Source: Bradyrhizobium sp. BTAi1 (GTDB taxonomy: Bacteria; Pseudomonadota; Alphaproteobacteria; Rhizobiales; Xanthobacteraceae). From it: 64,000 bases of DNA. Under the pieces are notes generated by a model that was not told the origin of the DNA, did no database searches, and saw only the letters and a program-made list of their open reading frames with translations. The position numbers and the translations under genes were made by a program. The DNA is taken from positions 8,079,501 to 8,143,500 of the forward strand of contig NC_009485.1 of NCBI RefSeq assembly GCF_000015165.1, in the 5' to 3' direction. How positions within the stretch are numbered: position 1 is the first letter of the stretch; each line of letters starts with the position of its first letter. Below, one piece after another: positions 26,667 through 33,739 of the stretch.

Positions 26667-28541
26667 ATGACGGCTTCCACGGCGCGCAATCTTGTCGCCG
26701 CCGTCAGGCCGGCGCTTCGGATATCGGCGCGGTCCGTATGGTCCGATCAGGTCTGGCATCTCGACGGTCATCGTCCTGGCAGCAACCGCAGCGACTTCTC
26801 GCTCGACTGGGGTTTTGTTCTTGCTGACGACAGCCGGTTCAGTGATCCGCGATGGGCTGACTGGCGAGAGGCGGCGAAGCTGTTCCTATGGAGTCTGAAG
26901 CTCGATCCGCCTCCTGGGTACCGCAACGCTCATGAATCGACGATCGTCTCCGTCTTCAATAGGTTGCGGATGCTGATCCGCTGGATGGCGGCGCAGGGAT
27001 ATCGGTGCTTTGCCGATCTCGACCGCGACGCCTGCGACCGGTTCATGACGGTGATGGCGCAGCGTCCGGGCCACAAGCCTGGCAGTACGCTGAAGAGCAC
27101 GACACTGGGAAACCATGCCAATCTGCTGACGCGCCTTTATCTGCAGGGAGCAAAGTTCCCGGAGATCGCAATCGCCGATCCATTCCCGGGGATCGCGCCG
27201 CCGTTCGTTCGCCGCGACCGGGGGTGGCTGCCTTATACGCCGGACGCGATCGCCGTGCCCCTGGTCTCGGCGGCGCTGCGGCTGATCGGGACGCCGGCCG
27301 ACGACGTCATCGCTCTGCAGGCCCAGGCGCAGTCCGTCTATGACCATGCGCTCGCTAACGGGATCAGCCAGACCAAGGCCGGCTTCATCGTGACTGACGC
27401 GATCGCGCCGTTCACCTTCGCGACACTGCCTGGTGAGGAAACTGCCTGGCATGAAGCGCCCGTCACCAGCACCAAGCAGGTGCGCAATCTCGCCGATCGC
27501 ATTTACGACGCCTGCTTTGTGGTGGTCAGCTATCTGGTCGGCGCCCGGATCTCGGAGATCCTCGGCCTTCAGGTCGGCTGCATCGAGCAGCATCCTGCCG
27601 ACGACGGCAGCGAGAGCTTCGCCTATCTCGTCGGGCGGATTTACAAGACGGCGCGTGGCATCGATGGCGAAGCCCATCGCTGGGTTGCGCCGGCACCCGT
27701 CGAGCGGGCTGTCGTAGTCATGGAGCGGCTGACCGCCCGTCTTCGGGCCCAAAGCGGACGAGACGATCTCTTTCTGGCGATGGCTAGCAACGGCCTTATT
27801 GGTCCTGCGGCCCGCATCAACCTCCCCGTCGGCTCCACGATCATAAGGCGGCTGAATGATCTGTTTGCGCTGTTCATCGGCCTGCCGGACCACGAGGGCG
27901 AGCCCTGGCATCTGAACACGCATCAGGGCCGCAAGACGTTTGCCCGCTTCGTCGGCAAACGCGACCGGACCGGCCTGTATGCGCTTCAGGCCCACTTCGG
28001 TCATGTGACCCGGGCCATGACTGATCGCGGCTACGTCGGGACCGACTTCGCGCTCGACGACCTGATCGACCGGCATGCCCGGGAAGAAACCCGCGCCGCT
28101 CTCGAAGAAGTGCTGACGGCAACCGCCCTCGCGGGCAAGGGCGGACGGATGATCGCCGCCCGCTCCCAGTTCCGCGGGCGCACGCGCGACGGCGATGTCC
28201 AGGCCTATGTCTCCTTCCTGATGGAGGAGACTGATCTGCGGCTCGGCGTCTGCGATTGGGGCTATTGCGTCTACCGCGTCGAAACGGCTGCCTGCTTCGG
28301 CGATGAGAAAGGCCCCAACCCCGTTCTGAGGACCGAAAGTACGTGTCTCGCCTGCGCCAACTTCGCCGTCACCGCCAGGCACAGGCCTGTCTGGCAGGCC
28401 CGCCGCGATCGCAATACGGATCTTCTCGGCCATCCCGGCCTGGACCCGGTCAGCCGGCAACTCGCCGAAACCCGGATTGCCGAATGCGATCGCATCCTTG
28501 GTGAACTCGACCATGCAAAGGATGTTCGCCATGGCGCGTAA
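26667..28541 (+). CDS. Tyrosine recombinase (third of three)
   Basis: A 624-residue recombinase. Arg lies in VGARISEILGL, His-x-x-Arg in HQGRKTFARF, the second His in QAHFGHVTRAM and Tyr in DRGYVGTD. The C-terminal 90 residues contain several cysteines (CDWGYC, then CLAC), again a possible zinc module. Tn554 itself has only two recombinases (TnpA, TnpB); a third of TnpB size is a distinguishing trait of this element. The gene overlaps the next one by 11 bp. Confidence 0.88.
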   Translation: MTASTARNLVAAVRPALRISARSVWSDQVWHLDGHRPGSNRSDFSLDWGFVLADDSRFSDPRWADWREAAKLFLWSLKLDPPPGYRNAHESTIVSVFNRLRMLIRWMAAQGYRCFADLDRDACDRFMTVMAQRPGHKPGSTLKSTTLGNHANLLTRLYLQGAKFPEIAIADPFPGIAPPFVRRDRGWLPYTPDAIAVPLVSAALRLIGTPADDVIALQAQAQSVYDHALANGISQTKAGFIVTDAIAPFTFATLPGEETAWHEAPVTSTKQVRNLADRIYDACFVVVSYLVGARISEILGLQVGCIEQHPADDGSESFAYLVGRIYKTARGIDGEAHRWVAPAPVERAVVVMERLTARLRAQSGRDDLFLAMASNGLIGPAARINLPVGSTIIRRLNDLFALFIGLPDHEGEPWHLNTHQGRKTFARFVGKRDRTGLYALQAHFGHVTRAMTDRGYVGTDFALDDLIDRHAREETRAALEEVLTATALAGKGGRMIAARSQFRGRTRDGDVQAYVSFLMEETDLRLGVCDWGYCVYRVETAACFGDEKGPNPVLRTESTCLACANFAVTARHRPVWQARRDRNTDLLGHPGLDPVSRQLAETRIAECDRILGELDHAKDVRHGA

Positions 28542-29013
28542 GACCAGCAAAATGCCGGCCCTCACGCCTGCCGAAAAGCGCCTGCGCAACACCCACTGCA
28601 AGCTGCGGGATGCTCTGGAGCGGCTGGTGAAGGGGCTGCCCACACACCCGGACCTGCAAAAGCGATCCTACCGCCTGACCGTCGCGACGCTCGCACGCGA
28701 AGCGCGCGTCGGCCGCAATGCGATCTACGCCAATCATCGATCGATCATCGACGAATTACGCCGCGCCAGTGATCGCAAGGTCGTTCCCGAGAAGCTCGCA
28801 GCCTGGGAAGACAAACTCGCCCAGCAGCGCGCTCTGATCCAGGTCTTGCAGATCGAGGAGCGGCGTATGGTGACGGAAAATGCCGTCCTGCTGAAGCGCA
28901 TCCTCGACGCCGAAACGGAGGTTGAGCGGCAGAAGCGTCATAATGCCCGCCTGATCGCCGAACGCGATCGCGCCGTGAAACCAGTGCCGCTCACTCGCGG
29001 GCCAAAATCCTGA
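28531..29013 (+). CDS. TnpC-like (DUF6262) coiled-coil accessory protein
   Basis: About 160 residues from the ATG at 28531. This start is preferred over upstream ATGs because it reproduces the 11-bp overlap ATGGC..GTAA seen between the first two recombinase genes. The N-terminal half is basic and HTH-like (LTVATLAREARVGRNAIYANH); the C-terminal half is a long coiled coil (KLAAWEDKLAQQRALIQVLQ onward). Proteins of this kind accompany Tn554-type recombinases and influence insertion efficiency and orientation. Confidence 0.82.
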   Translation: MARKTSKMPALTPAEKRLRNTHCKLRDALERLVKGLPTHPDLQKRSYRLTVATLAREARVGRNAIYANHRSIIDELRRASDRKVVPEKLAAWEDKLAQQRALIQVLQIEERRMVTENAVLLKRILDAETEVERQKRHNARLIAERDRAVKPVPLTRGPKS

Positions 29014-29091
29014 CGTCGTCTACGACTGCCGGTTTGTGTCGGTGCGGTCGCCGAAGGACAATCGTCGCCCCATCTATTGCCTGCGACAATC

Positions 29092-29751
29092 ATGCGCGGC
29101 ATGATCTGCGGCATGCTTGACCCCTTCGATCCAGACAGCTTCATTGTGCGCGCCGAGGTTCATATCCTCGGCATCGAGCCCAAGATCAGCCGCATCCTCG
29201 AACTGCCAATCACTCTCAACCTAGCCCAACTCCACGAGGTGCTGCAGGCCGCCTTTGGCTGGACCGACAGCCATCTGCATCAGTTCAATATTGGCGGTCT
29301 CATCTACGGAGCTCCAGAGTTCGATGACGACGGTCTGTCCGACAGCAGGATCTTCGAGGCGACCGAGGTCAGGATGATCGACCTTCACTTTCCCGACGAT
29401 CCCAGCGAAAACCCTCTCGCGATCCTCTACGAATACGACTTCGGCGACAATTGGCGTCATCTGCTGCGCTTGGAGCGCGTCGCGCGCGAGGAGAGTGCCC
29501 AATATCCTCGCTGTATCGCCGCCGCACGCTCAGGACCCCCCGAAGACGCTGGTGGGCCTTCAGGCTATGCCGACTTCCTCGAGGCCTGGCTCGACCCCGA
29601 CCATGAAGAACATAAAGCGATGCAACGATGGGCTGGCCGCAAGTTCCACCCGGAGTCCTGCAATCTCGACGACATCAACAAGGCTATCGCCAAAGCACTA
29701 CACGCATCAAAGGACGACTATCGCTTCCGTCGAGAAAGCCATCGTGATTGA
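29092..29751 (+). CDS. Plasmid pRiA4b ORF-3 family protein (transposon passenger)
   Basis: About 219 residues, with the start uncertain between 29092 and 29113. The family pattern is clear: VRAEVHILGIEPKISRILELP, LHEVLQAAFGWTDSHLHQF, YEYDFGDNWRHLL and CIAAARSGPPEDAGGPSGY. This is the IS1096/pRiA4b ORF-3 fold, of unknown biochemical function, often carried by transposons and plasmids. It lies inside the element's right inverted repeat and is the only apparent cargo. The 80 bp after it show no gene. Confidence 0.85.
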   Translation: MRGMICGMLDPFDPDSFIVRAEVHILGIEPKISRILELPITLNLAQLHEVLQAAFGWTDSHLHQFNIGGLIYGAPEFDDDGLSDSRIFEATEVRMIDLHFPDDPSENPLAILYEYDFGDNWRHLLRLERVAREESAQYPRCIAAARSGPPEDAGGPSGYADFLEAWLDPDHEEHKAMQRWAGRKFHPESCNLDDINKAIAKALHASKDDYRFRRESHRD

Positions 29752-29833
29752 CACCAACCGGCTGCGCTTCAGTGCCAAAGAGACACCCAAAACGCAAGGC
29801 GCAGCCAAGAAGACTAAAGAATCAACGTCATCC

Positions 29834-29863
29834 AGCTAACAGGACACTTGACGCATAACCTAA
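29834..29863 (-). repeat. Right terminal inverted repeat of the recombinase transposon
   Basis: Read on the minus strand it starts TTAGGTTATG and contains GTCCTGTTAG, matching the left end over the outer 7 and inner 10 bases with a one-base length difference between them. It lies directly against the hexamer GCGCTG and the resumed ParB frame. Confidence 0.8.
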
Positions 29864-31651
29864 GCGCTGCATCCCCTCGACCAGTTCCGCGCCTTCCAGG
29901 ACATGCTCGACAAGGGCATGACCGAGGAGGAGATCGCCGCAGCCTATCTCACGACGGTCCAGGTCGTGAAGCAACGGCTTCGGCTGAACGCGGTCTCACC
30001 CGTGCTGCGCGACGCCTATGCCGAGGAGTGCATGACGCTCGACATGCTGATGGCCTTCACCGTCAACCCGGACCACCAGCGCCAGGAGCAGGTGTGGGAG
30101 GCTGTGCAGCATTCGTACAATCGGCAGCCCTGGCATATCCGCCAGTTGCTGACCGAGTCCACGATCCCCGCTTCCGACAAGCGCGTGCGCTTCGTCGGCA
30201 TCGACGCCTATGTCGCGGCCGGCGGCACGGTCATGCGCGACCTGTTCGAGGAGGATGACGGCGGCTGGCTCGCCGACCCGGCACTCCTTCACCGCCTGGT
30301 CAGCGAGAAGCTCAAGACGGTCGCGGACGACATCGCCGCCGAAGGCTGGAAGTGGATCAAGGTCGACCTAGACCTGCCGTATGGCTACGACCACGGCCTG
30401 CGCCAGATCACCGGCACGTTCGTCGATCTCACCGACGAGGAGCGGGCCGAACGCGAGGCGCTGCGCGCCGAGTACGACCGGCTCGAGGCGGAGTATGACG
30501 GCGCCGACGAGCTGCCGGACGAGATCGATCAGCGCCTCGGGGAGATCGAGGAGGCGCTCGAAGCCTTCGAGAAGCGTCCCGTTATCTTCGACCCCGCCGA
30601 CATCACCCGCGCCGGCGTCTTCGTCAGTGTGGACCGCAACGGCGAGATCGTGGTCGATCGCGGCTATGTGCCGCCCGAGGACGAAGCGCCTGTCGCCGTC
30701 GATGGCAGTAGCGCCAATAGCGATGGAGAACCCGGCGGGGACGATGCTCCCGCGACGCCGTCCGCTCAGCGCGCTGTCATCACCATCGGCGGCCATACCA
30801 CCGGCGCCGAAGAGGACGACGAGGACGATGCCGTCAAGCCGCTGCCCGAGCGGCTGGTGATCGAGCTCACCGCCCATCGCACGCTGGCGCTGCGCGACGC
30901 GGTGGCTAATCACCCGCAGGTCGCTTTGACGGCGCTCCTGCACAGGCTGGTGCTCGACGCCTTCAGGCGCAACGTGCACGGCTCCGCCGTTGAGGCGTCG
31001 GTCCGGGAGGTCCACTTCCCCGTCCAGGCCACCGACCTGAAGGACAGCGCCTCCGCCAAGGCCATCGAGGCCCGCGTGGAGGCCTGGAAAGCCGACATGC
31101 CGCTCGATGACGACGATCGGCTCTGGGACTGGATCGCAGCGCTCGACGATGCGAGCCGCCTCGCGCTGCTCGCCCATTGCGTCAGCTACGGGATCAACGC
31201 GCTCTACGAGCGTCCGAATCCCCATAGCGGCTATGGCGTCACGCAGCACGGTCTCGACCGGCGCATGCGTAATGCCGATCGGCTGGCGCGCGCCACCGGT
31301 CTCGACATGGTGGAGGCCGGATGGCGGCCGACGGTGGCGAACTATCTTGGCCGTGTGACGAAGAGCCGGATCGTCGAAGCCGTTCGCGAAGCCCTCGGCG
31401 AGGAGAAGGCGCAGCTCATCGACCACCTCAAGAAGCCAGAGATGGCGAGGGAGGCCGAGCGCCTGCTCGCCGACACCGGCTGGCTGCCGGAGCCGCTGCG
31501 TTCCGCCGATCCCGGTGTGACGACCTCGGTCGATGCAAGCGGAGGTGAAGGCGATGAAGCACTGCCGGCATTCCTCGTGGATGATGAGGACGAGCAGCCG
31601 GATGATGGCGACCCCGATGCCGACGACCCGGCGATGATCGCCGCCGAGTGA
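29864..31651 (+). pseudogene. ParB/Spo0J-like protein, C-terminal part separated by the transposon
   Basis: Resumes the ParB-like protein in frame at ALHPLDQFRAFQDMLDKGMT, the start of the central HTH domain (EEEIAAAYLTTVQVVKQRLRL), then about 450 residues of the large C-terminal region typical of ICE ParB-like proteins. This includes an acidic linker and the GLDRRMRNADRLARATGLDM block. The upstream stop TAA at 29861-29863 belongs to the transposon end. Internal starts, for example the ATG at 29903, could give a separate 582-residue protein lacking the nuclease-like N-domain. Whether it functions is unknown. Confidence 0.88.
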
Positions 31652-31712
31652 CGCGACCTTGGCGGGGGCGGCTTCGGCCGCTCCCGCCAGCCTCTCGATC
31701 AGGAGCAATCCG

Positions 31713-31934
31713 ATGACGAAGCCCAGACCCGGCGCGCCTCGCCGCGTCGTCTTCCAGTATCTCGTGCCCGTCCATGTCGAAGTCGAGGACGGCCTCGTCC
31801 ACAGCGTGACGGTGATCGACGAAACGCCCGTCGAACACCCGACCGTCGTGGAGGGGGATGCCGACTATCTCAAGGAGGCGGTGAAGGCCGCCAATGACGG
31901 CCAGCCCTGGCCGTCCTGGCAATTCGGCTTCTAG
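31713..31934 (+). CDS. Small conserved ICE protein, function unknown
   Basis: A 73-residue protein with AGGAGC upstream of its ATG. The sequence is compact and acidic (VPVHVEVEDGLVHSVTVIDE) and ends WPSWQFGF. I do not recognise a domain. It follows the ParB-like gene across a short leader with a GC-rich hairpin (GGCGGG...CCCGCC, around 31661-31688), and is the first of several small genes between parB and the helicase fusion gene. Confidence 0.65.
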   Translation: MTKPRPGAPRRVVFQYLVPVHVEVEDGLVHSVTVIDETPVEHPTVVEGDADYLKEAVKAANDGQPWPSWQFGF

Positions 31935-31962
31935 CCCGACCTTCTCTCCATCCAACCCCAAC

Positions 31963-31984
31963 AGCCCGGCCGCCGCGCCGGGCT
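31963..31984 (+). terminator. Repeated intergenic hairpin (copy 1)
   Basis: Perfect 8-bp arms AGCCCGGC/GCCGGGCT with a six-base loop, followed by TTCGCGTTTT and then AGGAGC and the next ATG. A near-identical block precedes the gene at 32930. It could terminate or attenuate transcription between the small genes. Confidence 0.6.
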
Positions 31985-32006
31985 TTCGCGTTTTCAGGAG
32001 CCTGTC

Positions 32007-32660
32007 ATGCCCGCTTACACCGTCGAAACGACCTACCGCGTGCCGGTCTACCGGCAGCGCACCTATCACGCCGCGACACCGGTCGAGGCCTGCCGCCAGG
32101 CCATCGAGGACGATGACTGGTCCAACGACAAGCTCGACTACGAGGCCGCCGGCAAAACTTACGTCACCGGCATCTGGATCGGCGCTGACGCCGCCTATTC
32201 GGGCGAGGCCGTCCCGGTCCCGTCGCACTTCGATGAGACCATTCAGCGGAAGGCCGCGCATTTCGAGGTGCTGTTCGGCCTCCTCAAGATCGTCGTTGCG
32301 GACCAGATCTCCCAGCGGCGTACGGATGCCTACTGGCTCGCACGGGCGAGCGCCGCGGTCGCGAAGGCCGAAGCGATCCTTGCTGGAGCGCGCGATCCCG
32401 ACGAACCCGTCACGGCTCCACGCCCACGTCACGTCCTCGCGCAGATCCAGGAGGACCGCGTTCGGGACCAGATTGGCGCGATCATCGAGACCGATCTGGA
32501 ATTCGCAGGTGTGACCGCGGACGCCGTGCCGGACGCTGACATTCACAGCGCATGCGTGTCCGTCGCCGCCAACATCGACTTGTCCGAGGAAGTCGGCGCG
32601 GCGGAATTCCGCGCGGCGCTCGCCGCCCTGCGAGCGGCGAAGCAGGCGGACGGAGGCTGA
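32007..32660 (+). CDS. Conserved ICE protein, function unknown (217 aa)
   Basis: A 217-residue soluble protein behind an AGGAGC site. The N-terminal 55 residues (YTVETTYRVPVYRQRTYHAATPVEACRQAIEDDDW) form a short alpha-beta module; the C-terminal part (LLKIVVADQISQRRTDAYWL onward) is helical. I recognise no catalytic motif. It is followed two bases later by a 64-residue basic protein gene, so the two are probably co-translated. Confidence 0.65.
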   Translation: MPAYTVETTYRVPVYRQRTYHAATPVEACRQAIEDDDWSNDKLDYEAAGKTYVTGIWIGADAAYSGEAVPVPSHFDETIQRKAAHFEVLFGLLKIVVADQISQRRTDAYWLARASAAVAKAEAILAGARDPDEPVTAPRPRHVLAQIQEDRVRDQIGAIIETDLEFAGVTADAVPDADIHSACVSVAANIDLSEEVGAAEFRAALAALRAAKQADGG

Positions 32661-32661
32661 G

Positions 32662-32856
32662 ATGCACGGCACCTATCTCCGCCTCGGCGTCACCGTCTGG
32701 GACAGCGACCGCACGGTGATTCGCGCCGCGCGGCGCAAGCTCACACGGTCCGCGCGGCGTGATCCGGCAAAGCGGGAGGCCCGCAGGCGCTTCTACCGCG
32801 AGATGCTGGCGCATCACTCCAACGCGCAGCGCCTCGTCGCTGAATTCCGGCTCTGA
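32662..32856 (+). CDS. Small basic protein, function unknown (64 aa)
   Basis: Starts one base after the preceding stop with GGAGG nearby. The middle (RAARRKLTRSARRDPAKREARRRF) is strongly basic and could contact nucleic acid. The C-terminus reads LAHHSNAQRLVAEFRL. No family was recognised. Close coupling and proper codon use support a real gene. Confidence 0.6.
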   Translation: MHGTYLRLGVTVWDSDRTVIRAARRKLTRSARRDPAKREARRRFYREMLAHHSNAQRLVAEFRL

Positions 32857-32886
32857 CGCCGACAATCGCCATCCCGTCCTTCAACC

Positions 32887-32908
32887 AGCCCGGCCATCGC
32901 GCCGGGCT
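32887..32908 (+). terminator. Repeated intergenic hairpin (copy 2)
   Basis: The same 8-bp arms AGCCCGGC/GCCGGGCT as at 31963, with loop CATCGC, followed by TTCGTCGTTTCAGGAGCCTG and the ATG at 32930. The conserved stem and changed loop make it a repeated module. Confidence 0.6.
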
Positions 32909-32929
32909 TCGTCGTTTCAGGAGCCTGAC

Positions 32930-33355
32930 ATGGCCGACTTCTTCACGCACTTCTCCTGCCTTCTCGATGTCCGCACGCCGGAGAACGCCGCGCGTGCGCT
33001 CGATCTCTACAATCGCATGATGGAGGAGAACACCGCCGAGGACCCGCCATCCGAGGCGTTTCTTCTTTCCATCCAGCCCGAGCATGGCGGAACGCAGCTC
33101 TGGATTCGCGATGACACGACCGGCGATCCGCAGGCCGTCATCGAATTCGTGCTCCGCTGCGCCGAGGAATTCGGCCTCTCCGGGCGCTGGGGTTTCCAAT
33201 GGGCGAACACCTGCTCGCGCCCGCGCGTGAACGCCTTCGGCGGCGGCGCGCATGTGCTCGATCTCGGCCGCCGCAAAACCGTCGCGTGGATCGCGACCAA
33301 TGGCTGGCTCGACCGCACCTTGTCCGCCCGGCTGGGAAAGCGAGGTGCGCAATGA
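32930..33355 (+). CDS. Conserved ICE protein, function unknown (141 aa)
   Basis: A 141-residue protein starting at the ATG at 32930 behind AGGAGC; longer upstream readings run through the repeated hairpin. It opens ADFFTHFSCLLDVRTPENAARAL and contains FGLSGRWGFQWANTCSRPRV and FGGGAHVLDLGRR, a pattern seen in unnamed proteins of rhizobial conjugative elements. No catalytic motif is evident. The stop overlaps the next start (ATGA). Confidence 0.65.
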   Translation: MADFFTHFSCLLDVRTPENAARALDLYNRMMEENTAEDPPSEAFLLSIQPEHGGTQLWIRDDTTGDPQAVIEFVLRCAEEFGLSGRWGFQWANTCSRPRVNAFGGGAHVLDLGRRKTVAWIATNGWLDRTLSARLGKRGAQ

Positions 33356-33600
33356 GCATCCCCGATCACGCGCGCGCCAATTTCACGACGCTGCTCCGTG
33401 CTGCGGCGGACGGCAACCTCGCGCTCATGGAATGCGCCGACGCCATCACCGGCGAGGCGCACTACGTCATCTGTATCTGTGCCGTGGGGCGCGACGGCAC
33501 GGATTTCGTGTTCACGCCGTTCGGCCATCTCGCCGACGGCAACCCCTTCGACGCCTACGTTCCTCCTTCGGTAACCCTGCCGGACGAACCGGCTCCCTGA
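33352..33600 (+). CDS. Small conserved protein, DUF6117-like (82 aa)
   Basis: An 82-residue protein whose ATG overlaps the previous stop. The pattern IPDHARANFTTLLRAAADGNLALMEC followed by VICICAVGRDGTDFVFTPFGHLADGNPFD resembles the DUF6117 family found beside plasmid and ICE helicase genes. Function is unknown. It is the last small gene before the large methyltransferase-helicase gene. Confidence 0.7.
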   Translation: MSIPDHARANFTTLLRAAADGNLALMECADAITGEAHYVICICAVGRDGTDFVFTPFGHLADGNPFDAYVPPSVTLPDEPAP

Positions 33601-33663
33601 TCCTCGCGTGCGTGGCGGCGCGCGGTGAAGGCGGCGGCGTGACGAGAGGGAGAGCCTAGCCGG

Positions 33664-33715
33664 GACGGGTTTGAGCCGGAGCGGTCCAGAGAGAGCGCCG
33701 GCCGGCTCGCCCGTC
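33664..33715 (+). promoter_or_regulatory. Structured leader of the methyltransferase-helicase gene (family A variant)
   Basis: Outer arms GACGGG (33664-33669) and CCCGTC (33710-33715) enclose a second stem GAGCCGG/CCGGCTC (33673-33679 with 33702-33708), inside which AGAGAG recurs. The outer arms are identical to those before ardC and parB. The gene starts 24 bp later. Confidence 0.6.
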
Positions 33716-33739
33716 TCCGCTCTCCCGAGGTTCACCGAC

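Larger units (their letters stand above)
23330..29863 (+). mobile_element. Tn554/RIT-like transposon with three tyrosine recombinases
   Basis: A 6.53 kb element inserted into the ParB-like gene. It carries three consecutive tyrosine-recombinase genes, a TnpC-like coiled-coil gene and a pRiA4b ORF-3-type passenger. The ends are imperfect inverted repeats (TTAGGTT...GTCCTGTTAG). Different hexamers flank the two ends, GGACTT at 23324-23329 and GCGCTG at 29864-29869. Either one restores the ParB frame (reading GL or AL before HPLDQF), as expected when a recombinase exchanges a 6-base overlap instead of duplicating a target. Confidence 0.85.

Noticed and set aside
23330..29863. Assigning the transposon strictly to the RIT family or to the ICE's own integrase
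   Set aside because: RIT recombinases are about 300-400 residues each; two here exceed 600 and a TnpC-like gene is present. The element sits inside parB, far from the tRNA edge, so it is not the ICE integrase module.
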